Source: Brachionus manjavacas (lineage: Eukaryota > Rotifera > Eurotatoria > Ploima > Brachionidae). From it: DNA of 64,000 nucleotides. Below the pieces are notes generated by a model, which had not been told where the DNA came from, searched no databases, and worked only from the letters and a program-made list of their open reading frames with translations. Of the stretch, positions 13,584 to 24,531 are shown piece after piece. The position numbers and the translations under genes are program-made. The DNA lies in NCBI GenBank assembly GCA_019054805.1, contig JAHQIY010000004.1, forward strand, positions 6,386,001 to 6,450,000, given 5' to 3'. The stretch's first letter is position 1. Each line of letters starts with the position of its first letter.

Positions 13584-13808
13584 TTATTTTTTATCCTTTT
13601 TGCCCGATGTAAAGTACAAAGTCAATGCAGCAGTGAGGCCAAGCGAAAGCATGACGGTCTATAATAAACAATAATTAGTCGAATTTAAAAAAACAATTTG
13701 TCCATAAGTTACATTAAATCTAGCTTGAGTTGTGTATGCGTTGAAGTGTTTTTTCCAACCAACTAAAGTTCTAGCAATTTCTGGTGGTACTGGTTCGTGT
13801 TCACCCAT
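13584..13808 (-). CDS. ATP5MK: ATP synthase membrane subunit K / DAPIT-like small protein (56 aa)
   Basis: Two exons, 13808-13713 and 13658-13584, separated by a 54-nt intron (GTAACT...TTATAG, phase 0). The 56-residue product has an N-terminal segment containing GWKKHFNAYTTQARFN, then a hydrophobic helix (about residues 33-48), then a lysine-rich tail GKKDKK. Length and layout match the 58-aa DAPIT/USMG5 subunit of mitochondrial F1Fo ATP synthase, whose conserved segment reads G-x-K-K-Y-F-N-S-Y-T. That subunit sits in the inner membrane and helps hold ATP synthase dimers together. The start lies 24 nt below a strong acceptor-like TTTTTTTAG, and the METTL13 stop is only 310 bp upstream on the same strand. 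This implies a very short promoter, a 5' UTR intron or trans-splicing. The family assignment rests on a short match. Confidence 0.82.
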
Positions 13809-14117
13809 TTTCAATATATCTTTCAAAAATGTCTAAAAAAATAAAATCCTATTTATCTGTTTAAGATCAATTTAAAATTAATTTTTTTAAAGATTTTGGT
13901 ACGCTTGTTCAAATTTTTAAATGTATATGTTACAACACAAAAAGCTTTATGAATTTTTTCATTGTTTGCACTAAAAACTATATCAAAGTATCAAGCGTTT
14001 TTTAATTCTAAAAAATTGCATTATGCTTTTATACATTTCATTTCTAACTTGGTTTTAGGGTAAAAAAATTTAAAGAACTTTTTAGAATAAATTTTATTTG
14101 ATAAAATCAGACTATAA

Positions 14118-16999
14118 TCAAGAATTATTGTTCACTTCTTTTAAAGTTCTAGCCACCTCATTTAGCAAACACATTGCATGACCGTCATTAGCATTAGGGT
14201 TTTCATTTTTTCCATTAAATGGATTCTTAACAAACAAAGAATTGCGGTCCATTTTACTTGAAAATAAAATTTCATTTCTATTCTTCGGTAGTTTGTTAGA
14301 GAAAATATGAGGCCAAAGCAAAGCTAATTTCTCAAGAACCGATTTTCTTATCTTGTCACTCAAACATAAAAGATTCATGACAAAAAGACCTTGAAAATTT
14401 ATTTTAAAAAAATCACTCATTTTGTTTTACTTACCAGTATCTTCGGTAATTTTTTTACAATTTTTCAGCAGTTCGCTATCTATAAACTCTGGTGTTGGAC
14501 CCCAAAGTTCACTTGTTGGGTCATTTGAATTAACGTCAATTATAACAACGTCCCATTTTTTTCCATTAGTTGCTGCTTGATTAATAAACTTTAAACCGTC
14601 ATCAACATAAATTCGAGTTCTTTCATCTTCTTTAAGCCCAAACCATTCTTTTGCCACATTTACTATTTTTGGATCAATTTCTACCGCATCGATTTCAACC
14701 TTTAAATTTAATCAAATTTTTAAATCAAAAAAAAAAATTCCCTACATTTTTTAACCAATTTTTGCAATACATTGTCAACACACCACCACCAAGACCAACT
14801 ATCAAAATTCTCAAATGTTTTTCTTAAAATAATTAATTTTGATTGTTGTATTATTTAGCTTTTTTAATTCTACCTGGTGATAATTTGACTGAATATAACT
14901 GTGCTAAAATAATGGCGAAAAAATCTTCCATAAAACTTCTATAGTTTGGTTTAAAAACTTTTTTTTCATCTGCTTTTTTTTTTCCTTTTTTTCCTTCTTA
15001 AATTTATTAATTAAAATTTTAAATGCTTCATGAAAAAATTGAAATCAACTACCCTCTTTAAGAATAATTTCAGTTTGAATTAAGGGTGTTATATTTTGAA
15101 AAACTAATCTTCTTGTTGGCTCAACAGAATCGCTCGGAGTGACATCTTCGACATAAAATTCCCCGCTAATTTGCGAATTATTTTTATATTTAAGATCCCG
15201 AACGTCCACATCTGGGCCCATTGATAAAAGCGGTATCTAAAGTTTTTGTTTAAATAGCACTTTTTTAGAAAAAGGTAAATTTACTTTGTATGAAGAAGGG
15301 ATTCCTTTTGGCGCCAGATCCATGACTTTTGGAGACAATTCAGAAATTATGGCGTCAAGACTTGTATATTGATGGTCTCGGTTTAAATGAACAATAGCCA
15401 AACGTTGATATTTAGCTTGACTTGTAAGTTCTTCACGTCCCAACTTTGTGGAAAATAGCCATTCTATTTCCCTAAAATAAAAAATAAATTAAATTTAGCA
15501 TCAAAAAAATTTTCTAAAAATTTACTTTCCAATTGGAACCACAAAAACAGCAAAAATACCATTTAATTTTGTCTTATTCACGTTGCCAGGTAGGTCAACA
15601 ATGTAAATAGTATATCTAGGATATTTTTGATTTTTCTCATCATATAAATAAACAAAAACTTCATCACTTATATCAATAGTTCTATAATTAATATAAAAAG
15701 CATGAAAAAAAAATGCAAATTATTTTTCAAAAAATAATACTTATTTGAGATGTAAAATTTCGTCAGGCCATAATGCTGGTATTCCTTGATTCGATTCCGA
15801 GCTTCTTCAATTGAGTTCACTCTTTGAAATTTATCATTATTAAAATCAAGTTGTAACTCAAGCATCTTGTGAAACAGAAATACTCATTCATTTATACGAA
15901 AATAATTTAGTGAATAGTTACCAAGTTGGTAAGTTTTATTTTCATTTTTGTAAAAACAAAAACAAAAACGGGAAGATAAAAATCTATGTCTTGCTCATTG
16001 ATTCTGTGAATCCGAATAAACCATCCTCTTTGAAATAAAGCTTGATTTGATTAAAAAAAAAAATAAAAAAAATTACTTCTCTTTAAATGATTCCAAAAGT
16101 TTATTCAAAATATGATCCTGTGCTAAAGAAATACACATGTATCTTCCTCCAACTCTAAGAACTCTGTCTATTTCATTAAACATTTTATCGACATCTCGAT
16201 CAACCTTGATTTAAAGTTAAATTCAATTAAAGTTATTTAAATTTCAAGTCAAAAAATAAAAAAAAGTCATCTTCAGATGAAAGTAAATACTTGTCGGAAA
16301 AATAAAATTAATATTTTAAAAATTATTGAGCTACGGTAAGTTGAATAATACACAATTAAATTTATATTTTTATAGATATTAAAGTTTAAAAAAAACAATA
16401 TTTTCTTCTAAAGTTTTTAAAAAGTAAATTATTCATTAAAATATATTTATTAATATCTAAAGTTAAAATTTATTTACTTTTTCCAAAAAATCATCAAATT
16501 GATTTTTTTATTTATCAAAAATAAATCTTAATTTTACTTTTTCTGAGTAATCACTCATTAAGGCGTCGAGAGTACCTTTATCGACTACAGCATCAAATTT
16601 GGAATCCTCGAATTCCATGTTTAACATATCCATTTTAGTGAACTGCATTTCTTTTCTATTTTTATTTTTTGCACTCATCTGCTGAATAACGATGTTACTC
16701 AAATCGATATTAATTATATTCTTTAATCCGACGTCATACATGTTTTCAGAAAGACGCGAGTTACCACATCCAACTACCAAAACATTTTCATTCAGTTTGA
16801 TATATTTATGAATCAATCCGCACAAACTTTCATATTCTCCGTACCTTTTGATTTAGGTGAATATTGAAAATTGTTGCAAAAAAATTCGGAATTACCATTC
16901 GAAAGCCTTTGAACCACGAATTTTAAAAAATTTATCCCAATATTCTTTATCTCGGAATTCCTTTCCGCTTCCGGGAATCAAGTTAAGACAGTTAGACAT
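14118..16999 (-). CDS. METTL13: METTL13 / eEF1A lysine and N-terminal methyltransferase (677 aa)
   Basis: Twelve exons, all joined in frame by GT/AG introns: 16999-16896, 16844-16538, 16204-16077, 16027-15922, 15865-15741, 15681-15526, 15471-15285, 15236-15053, 14996-14874, 14822-14746, 14699-14435, 14389-14118. The product is 677 aa (human METTL13 is 699). The N-terminal class I methyltransferase has motif I VLVVGCGNS (residues 56-64) and a DAVVDKGTLDALMSDYSE segment typical of the METTL13 family. A lysine-rich linker encoded by exon 9 leads to the C-terminal spermidine-synthase-like domain with VGLGGG (about 482-487), AVEIDP and DVVIIDVNSNDPT. In characterised members the N-terminal domain methylates eEF1A Lys55 and the C-terminal domain methylates its N terminus. 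Both SAM-binding motifs are intact. A poly(A) signal (AATAAA, minus strand, 14093-14098) lies 20 nt past the stop. Confidence 0.94.
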
Positions 17000-17421
17000 T
17001 TTTTTTTTAATTTTAAATATTTTTTAAATTTAAATTTAAATGCTTTAATTATTATCTGCATGTAAAAACTCAATTTTTGTAAAAATAATTCTGTTTTTTT
17101 GTTAGGTGAGATTTTTTGACTTAAATGATTTTTAAAAAAGGGTTCTTTACTTCAGTATTTGGTTAAAAGAGCAATCAGGGACACCAAAAAATCGAAAGCT
17201 GTCTAAAGGCATGGTTATATTTATAAAATTTTACTAATTATATAGTTAATATTTTTAATTTTCTAAATTAATTCAATTAATAATAAAATCAAAATAGATT
17301 TTAAATTAATTTTATATTTTTATTAAGCGACTTTTCTAATTTTTGACAAATAAAAAAAAAATAAAAAAAACTATTGAATAATTTTTAAATCATTAATTTT
17401 TGAAGGAGCTTTAGAAATAGC

Positions 17422-17507
17422 TTAGAATTTTCTCTGATCTTTTTGACCTGGTATTTCTCTTTTAACAATTTCAAATACCCAAATGCGCTCTCTTCTTAAA
17501 TCTTTGC
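17422..17507 (-). pseudogene. orphan exon-like open segment, unidentified
   Basis: After an acceptor-like TTGTTGAAAG the minus strand reads an uninterrupted, charged, protein-like segment containing RRERIWVFEIVKREIPGQ and ends in TAA at 17422-17424. No upstream exons could be found, because the next several hundred bases are transposon-derived. It may be the last exon of a gene destroyed by the insertion, a retrocopy fragment, or chance. I do not recognise the protein. Confidence 0.3.
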
Positions 17508-17630
17508 CTTTCAACAAAAATAATAAAAATTAAAGAAAATTAAAATTAATTTTTCACCCTTTAAGTGTTTGAAAAATTATAACCAACCTAATAAAAATTT
17601 TTTTCAAATTAATTTAAAATTTTAAATAAT

Positions 17631-17660
17631 CATTTTTTACCATTTTTTACTATTTTTTAC
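17631..17660 (+). repeat. 10-bp tandem repeat, three units
   Basis: Three consecutive copies of a 10-mer, (C/T)ATTTTTTAC, at the inner end of the TTTACG-rich element. Confidence 0.8.
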
Positions 17661-17982
17661 CATTAAATTGATTACATTTTACCAAAATTTACGTAAATTA
17701 TGGTATTTTTTTTTTCATAATTTTGGATATAAATATTGAAGGATAACAAAAATTCATTTTTTTTTAAAAAGTGCCAAATTATTTCAATTTTTTGGACATT
17801 TTTTTTTTACATAAATTTACGTAAAATGATCGAAATTTACCAAATTTTACGTAAAATCAAGTAAATTTACGTTTTTTTACTTTTGTAAATGTACGTAAAT
17901 TTACAATATTTTACGTAAAATTCGGTAAATTTACTGTTTTTTACGTAAATTATCGTAAATTACTAAATCCGGAACACCACTG
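17631..17982 (-). mobile_element. hAT-like element end with TTTACGTAAA subterminal array
   Basis: Read on the minus strand the element begins at 17982 with CAGTGGTGTTCCGGATTTAG, resembling hAT-superfamily ends (CAGNGGTG). It continues with at least ten TTTACG/CGTAAA words, several forming the palindrome TTTACGTAAA. No transposase is visible and the other end is not recognised, so it is a MITE or truncated copy. Related sequence occurs at 25405-25480 and probably at 45973-46040 and 46440-46610. Confidence 0.5.
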
Positions 17983-18120
17983 TATCTGAAATAAAAATTA
18001 TAAGGCGGCAAGAGCAGCTTATATATTGTTTTAATGGTTTCTATGACGACTGTTTATTTTAGAATTAAACTAAAATATTACCATTAAATTTTACTAGTTT
18101 TCATTTAATATTTACTGAAA

Positions 18121-21100
18121 ATGACCGAAAAGAATCAAAAAAGCTTTATTGGGAAATTTAATTCTCCAGGTAAATCTTTTAAAGCTGTCCCTAAGTATCG
18201 AATTTAAATATTTTTTATTAGCAAATGCATATGAGATAATTTTAACCGAAATTGATAAAAAAAGTAATTCTAAAGATGAAAAAATCGTCAAAGTATTTGA
18301 AATTTTTGATGAACTCTTACCTAATTTTGGAGTTTATCATGAAATAATGAAAATAGTTCGACAGCAGCTTTTTGGTAAGAAAATTCTATTATAGTATTTT
18401 AATTTTTTAACGAAACTATTTGAATTTTAGATGCTGTCTTTAGCACTGAATATACTGGCTTTGTCAATGATCAGCATAGAAACTCTGAAGTCGGACTACA
18501 GCGACTTTCATATTTTTCTTTATACAATCAATTGAAAACTTTGAAAGACAATAAGCGAGAAGAATTAATTGAAGAGGTTAAAATCAAAGATAAAGAGTAA
18601 TATTTTTAATTAAAATAATGATGAAATAAAAAAATTTATAAGAATTAAGCAAAAAACTGAACAATTAAAAGAGCAAAAAGAGCTGACTCAAAATTTGGAA
18701 GAAAAATTGAAAATTCTAAATTCAAATTCAATAGATTTAGAAAAACAAATAACTGAAAAAAAAAACGAAATATTAGGGTAAATAATTTACTAATTTAAAT
18801 TTTTTATTGAAAATATTTTTTAAAGCTGGGAGAAAAAATTTTTGCGATTTCAGAATGAAAACAAGACAAAATTTGAAAATCTTGATTATAAGTATCAACA
18901 TTTAAAAGTAAACAACAAAATTTTTAAATGATTCATTTGATAAATTTTTTTTTAGACTGAATTCGAAGAAAAATGCAATGAAATTGAAGATTTATCTATT
19001 TTTAAAAGAGCATATGATCAAATAAACCATTGTAATTATTAAATTTATATTTTTTTTATATTAAAACTTACAAATTTAGCCTTTAATACGTCGTATGATG
19101 ATGATTACGGAAAATTCCAAAAAAAACAATTTCTCATGAATCGAAAAGTAAATTTTTCTGCTAAATGTTAAAAAATTAATTCTAATTTGGAAACTGAAAA
19201 GAACCAAGTTGCAAATGATATTCTTAATGCGAAAAAACTAGAAGTAAAAAATTTATTTAGGTTTATTTAAAGTTTTAAAATATAATTTAAAAGGAACAGT
19301 TACTTACATTAATTAACATTTCAACAGAAGGTGATATTTGAAATTTTAAAGTGAAATTTTCTCATTTTTCTCAAATAGAATATGATAAATTTTTGGAAAA
19401 AAAATCAATCGAGCTGAATTCGAAAATAATAAAGGATGAAAATGATTTAGAATTAAATATCGATGATAATTTAAAATCGTCTAATGTAATCAAGTTGGAT
19501 ACAGATGAAAAAGCACATTTTTATAAAGAAGTAACTAATATTTAGCAAAGATTAAAGAATTAAAATTTTTGCTTTAGTTTGAAAAAGAAAAGCATAATTT
19601 CAAAAAGTCGATAACTGATTTAAAGACCGAATATGATATGATAGTTCAGCACAGATTAGGCTTAGAGGAGAAACTATATCTTCTGGAAGCCGATAGGTAA
19701 TAAAGTTATAATTTTTTTTCACATTCCTCCATCTGCTTATTCATTTAACCCGGATTATTTTTATTTTTAAACCTATACTCTGCAAGTGATTAAAATGCTG
19801 GACACTAGTAATTCCGGAGAAATATTTACAACAGTTACCACCAATTACCATATCTAACCTTTCATAACTTTTAAATATGTCTCAAATGTTTATAAAATTT
19901 TTATAGATTTTTTAGGAATTTTATTGATGAAACAACACGAAGTAGCATTTTATTTCTTATTGATCTTAAGATTTGAATTTTCTATCGATAAAAATAAAAC
20001 GGTAATTTTAAATAACTCTAATTTCTGATTTAGCTCAATTCTCTAAATAAAAAATTTCTTAAAAAAAAGTCTTTCTGTACTACCAAGTTCCACTTTTTAA
20101 CTTAAAAATAATATATCTAAATTACTAAATAACTTGTTTTTAATTATGAATTTTTGATGGACATTTGAAAGCTTGCATCAATAATTTACTTTTTTTCAGT
20201 TTGTGCTTAAGTTAGTGATGTGTGCGTTCCTTTTTGGATCAAAATCAGCATCTAATAAGACATATCTAAAATTAAATTCACTAAAAAAAATAAATATTTT
20301 AGTATAAAAAAACGAAATAATTATCCCGTTTAAAATTGGTGATTTGGGTTTATCAATCTTTGAGTTAAAAACTTTTAATTTTTTAATTTCAATATTAGTG
20401 AACCAAAAATTTCTAATTAAATTTCCATTTTTTTATGCTAAATTTCATTAATTTTTATGATATCCGTTTAAAGAGAAACTCAAGAATATATTAAAAGACA
20501 AAAATCAAGATCAGTTGCAAATCAAAATTCGGGTACCTCAAGTGCTTTACAAGGCCTAGAAGAGCACTATGAACCAATTCGTAAAGGACCTGATCGTGAT
20601 CAATTCGGACTACAGGATAGAATTTTTAGTAAGTGGGCATGTTCAATGCAAACCAGTGTTAATGGTGAAATATGGTTTGATTGTAGACAAGTTAAATACT
20701 GTGAGAATTGTTCCGAAAAAGTAATTCAACTTTTAAGCAATATTTTTTTTTCTCAACATCGAAACTGTTTTTTATTTTTGAAGAAAAATAATACTCTTGA
20801 ATTAAGTAGGAAAATCAATTTATAAAGTAGGGAGAAAATTAGACTAAAACTTTCAATGATTATCAATAAGAAATTTTTTCCATGAAATGATACTTTATCT
20901 ACATTTTTTTAGACATTGATTTGTCCTCATAAGCTTCCTAGTCATGAGGCTATAATTCAAATACCACCAGGAACACAGTACCTAAAATTTTCCAGACCCA
21001 AGCTACAATTCAATCAATTCATGGTTAAACGAGCTTTGGATAGCCACAAGAAACAACTTCTTCGAATTTCAAATTCAGATTATCAATTTGGATCTGTATC

Positions 21101-23443
21101 AGTTTTGACTAATTACGAGCCGGAGTTTCCTGTAGACACAATGCAACATGCCAATGACGAGTCTATTATACTGTTAAACGAAGGAAACCCTAGTATTGGA
21201 ATGGTATAGATAAAAAAATTAAATAATAGAAAAATAATCATTTTTCTTAAGCCACATAACTTCCAAAGAATTTGGTATGACTTCAGTCAAAGAACGTCTT
21301 TTAAGCGACAAGTCCCGAGACCATTTACATATGTAAAGAATTCAAAATAAAACTAAAAATTGTTACTAATTGAATAGCTTTGTTAGGAACGAACACTGTC
21401 AACTATTCAGCAATTTTTGGGATTTTTACATAATAAAGAGGTCTTTACGAATTCTGAGCCCATGGATATTGTGGTAAATTTCCAAAGCCTAAATATTAAA
21501 AGTCTTAATTTTTAAATAATTTCACAAAGGAATCCTTGTACGAATATTTCGAAAAAAGATACGAACTAGAAGATATTAAGTTCGCTGCAATATATGACTT
21601 CTTTAGCTCAATAAGTTTTTATGCTCCCAAGTCAAGAGTAAGAGTTTATGCTGGGATTTTTTAAGCAAAATTTTGGTTTTTAAAAGTTTATAGAAATATT
21701 CAGTCACATTCTTATAGGCAATTTAGACCGTGGTATTCTAAATTACGTTTTATATTTGGGAGAAGTAATAGATAAAATAGAATGGTTCGAAAGTGAAGAT
21801 GTAAAAATATTCTTTGCTCTCATTTACCCATATTGTGACGTATAATTCAATTAATCAATTAAATATTTTTTTAATTTATAATTCAACAGGATGATGACTT
21901 AGACAATTTAACTCTAGATTTTATATCGTTCGCTGAAAATAAAATAAATAAAAAATTAGTCTGGGATTTTATAATGATGTTGATTCTTAAAAAACGAGAA
22001 TTTTTGATAAATGAAGTATTCTTTTGAAAAAAAAGTTAGGACTAAAACTAAATGTCTAAAAGATGGAATTCAGATTGTGTTCCTTGATATCCAATGAATA
22101 TTCGATGAATGAAATGGAGTTTTGTCATGCCATGGAACAATTTTTTTTTATATCCGATGAAAAACAACTCCGTGTAAGCTATAGAACTGCTCTTGCTCAT
22201 TGTTATTGGGACAGTAGTGAAAATACGGTTCCAGTTACAAAGTTAGCCCATATTTCTGCATATTTTTGTCTTTTGCAAATTGTCAATGAAATGCAAGACA
22301 ACATAAATACAATAGTTACAGAATCGAGAAAAAAAATAAGTGAAAATGAAGCCAAGTTGGGACCAAGTAAATTCATTTTTTTTCATTTAATAAAAATTTT
22401 AGATAGTCTATTTTTAATTAACTCCCTAATTAAAAATACAAAAATAAATTTTTTCATTGACAATATATCATTTGGTATACGCTAACTCTGACAAGTTCAA
22501 TTTCAAAGACTTTAATGCGACTAGCTAATTATGAAAAGTTAAAGAACAATAGAGATTAATTTAACAAAGTTTATTTAGTTTTAATTAGATATAAGAAAAA
22601 ATGAAAAAATTAAATTTGACTAGTTTTAATTTACAAGTAAAAAAATCAACTATAAAATTGATATTGAATAAGTAACTCTTAATACCGTCTTTTTTCTTTA
22701 TTTTAGTGACGATCACATTCAAATTCTCAAAGTTGTTGATCAAATCATCCATTTGTAGAATTAAATAGTTTATTTAATATTTAAAATAAATGGCTCTGAG
22801 TAATAAAACTCCTTTCGCCATTGGTATTTAAAATTTTAAAAATGTCCATATAAAGTTATATTAAGCTAATTAAATTAATTAGAATTTGAAAGAGAAATTG
22901 GAAACATTTATTTTATTTGCTTATTTATTTGTTTTCCGTACCAAGCTAGATCTCCTTCAGTATAAATTTTTAAAAAAAATTTAAAAATGTAACAAAACAA
23001 AAGCATATCTGTTTTATTGGATTAGTCAAATTAAGCTCCGTTATAATGAAACATGGCAAATTTTAATCTTGTCTGCATAAAACTTGACATAATTAACAAG
23101 TTAAAATAAAACTTATTAAAATAAGTCAGTCAAAATTAGACCATTTTTACAAATTACTGACTCTTTCTTGAATTTAGGTATTTTTGATAAAATTTTATTC
23201 CATCTAAAATCATCTAAAATGATTTAACAAGAATAAATTTTTTTTAGCGATTTGAAATTTGAAATATATTTTTTTTTAGCGATTCAGAAAACAAGCAATT
23301 TAACAGAATTTGAAGATGAATTTATAAAAATTTCGGACATCGACAAATTAGCTGTCGCAAATAGGTATTGTTTTAATTAAAAATAAATTTTTTTTTAAAT
23401 TTAAATACTTTAATTTCAAAGGGAATTAAACGAATTTTTGTGA
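18121..23443 (+). CDS. coiled-coil protein, TSNAXIP1-N / CCDC162-like (847 aa)
   Basis: Twenty-one exons in frame: 18121-18169, 18222-18374, 18431-18596, 18643-18777, 18826-18907, 18956-19031, 19080-19147, 19202-19243, 19294-19330, 19379-19530, 19578-19696, 20474-20720, 20913-21203, 21252-21332, 21387-21473, 21530-21637, 21687-21800, 21890-22015, 22063-22366, 23280-23364, 23422-23443. The N terminus (about 17-85) contains KVFEIFDELLPNFGVYHEIM, resembling the translin-associated-factor-X-interacting N-terminal domain. A Glu/Lys-rich coiled coil follows (about 120-360), then a globular part with C436-x2-C439-x6-C446 and H448 (YCENC and CPHK), a possible zinc site. The C-terminal third is helical. 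Such proteins are mostly ciliary or testis-associated, so an axonemal role is inferred. Exon joins are well supported; the acceptor of the 42-nt exon 8 and the last two exons are least certain. The family name is tentative. Confidence 0.7.
19697..20473 (+). other. 777-nt intron of the coiled-coil gene
   Basis: The longer of two outsize introns in a gene whose other introns are about 45-60 nt, apart from 22367-23279. AT-rich, with no recognisable element inside. Confidence 0.7.
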
Positions 23444-23457
23444 AAAAAATCATCATT

Positions 23458-23480
23458 TTTATTCAAATTAATTAAATAAA
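23458..23480. promoter_or_regulatory. interlocked poly(A) signals of two convergent genes
   Basis: AATAAA on the plus strand (23475-23480) serves the coiled-coil gene ending at 23443. AATAAA on the minus strand (TTTATT at 23458-23463) would serve SIRT2, whose stop is at 23500-23502. Each signal lies inside the other gene's expected 3' UTR, so the transcripts should overlap. Confidence 0.55.
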
Positions 23481-23499
23481 TGATCCGAAATTATTGATC

Positions 23500-24531
23500 T
23501 TAAATTTTTGATCTTTTTTCTTCAATATTTATATTATTATCGTCCATTAATTTCAAAAGCTGTTCTTTCCATCCAAGTTTTTCTGCCAATTGCAAGCAAA
23601 TTTGATCGCAATCTCCTTCTAGAAAAACATCCCTATGTGTATTTGAACTTGATCCAAATTCAGGATTTAAGTGAAACAAATTTGTCAAGAAAGACCCTAA
23701 CATTCCAGAATCACCAATTTGATCCCTATTAATTAAAACTCTGGGACAGTTTCTATTAACTTGTCCAGCCAACCCTGCGAAAGGTTGTACTACCAACGAA
23801 GTTCCAATTATGATTAGAAATTTACATTTACCAAAATCACTGGTAAAATTCCAAAATTCTTTTGGTAGACTTTCTCCAAACAAAACAACATCCGGCTTTA
23901 TTGTTTCTGAGCATACATAGCATCTAGGAATTTCATTTTTGATTACTTTATCCTTTAAAAATTCGAAATCATAGCTTTTTTGGCACCCTAAACAAGTGCC
24001 CGTTCTTTAAAAATGTTAAAAATTATGAAAAAATTTATCAAAAATTTTTACTTACTTTATATGCCCGTGAGCTTGAACTGTTTTTTTGCTATCTAAACCA
24101 GCTAATTCTTCTAAGCAATCAATATTTTGAGTATAGTGTTTTAGTAATTTTCCTTTTATATCCAAAAGTTTTATAAAATAATGCGTAATAGTAGGTTTGG
24201 CATTTTGTAGAACTGGGTACATTTCATGGGCAATGTCATAAAATGGCGCAGGATTTTCTTTAAAATAGTCTAAAGTAAAAACTGCAGTAGGATGGGGAAG
24301 ATTATATTTTTGAAGACGATTATAAAGACCGAATGATTCACTTCTAAAATCAGGTATATTTGCATTTGTTGAAATTCCTGCACCAGTCATAACAATTATT
24401 TCATTTGTTTCGGCTAAAAAATTAACTATGCCATCTATGTCTACTGAATTTAACTTTTGCTGTGGTTTTCCGCTAAATAATGATGATATATTTTTCTGGA
24501 CAAGATACTTTAAAACTCGAATATACTCCAT
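23500..24531 (-). CDS. SIRT2: SIRT2-type NAD-dependent protein deacetylase (326 aa)
   Basis: Two exons, 24531-24056 and 24004-23500, with a 51-nt intron (phase 2). The Rossmann NAD-binding signature reads [15 protein letters not shown] (residues 50-64). TQNID follows and the catalytic His is H155 in VQAHGH. A Cys4 zinc site uses C163, C166, C187 and C190. Then come [22 protein letters not shown] and LINRDQIG. The C-terminal [20 protein letters not shown] matches SIRT2 rather than SIRT3, and no mitochondrial presequence is obvious. Characterised SIRT2 deacetylates tubulin, histone H4K16 and metabolic enzymes in cytoplasm and nucleus. The residue before IPDFR, normally Gly, is Asn here. The gene faces the coiled-coil gene tail to tail with 56 nt between stop codons. 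Confidence 0.93.

Larger units (their letters stand above)
17000..18120. other. divergent intergenic region with hAT-like repeat
   Basis: Gap between the start codons of METTL13 (-) and the coiled-coil gene (+). It should hold both promoters. It also contains a possible orphan exon (17422-17507) and the TTTACG-rich repeat described separately. Confidence 0.7.

Noticed and set aside
22700..22760. Alternative last exon of the coiled-coil gene reading DDHIQILKVVDQIIHL
   Set aside because: The attractive frame is out of phase with the preceding exon. The exons at 23280 and 23422 join in phase and end in a stop near a poly(A) signal.
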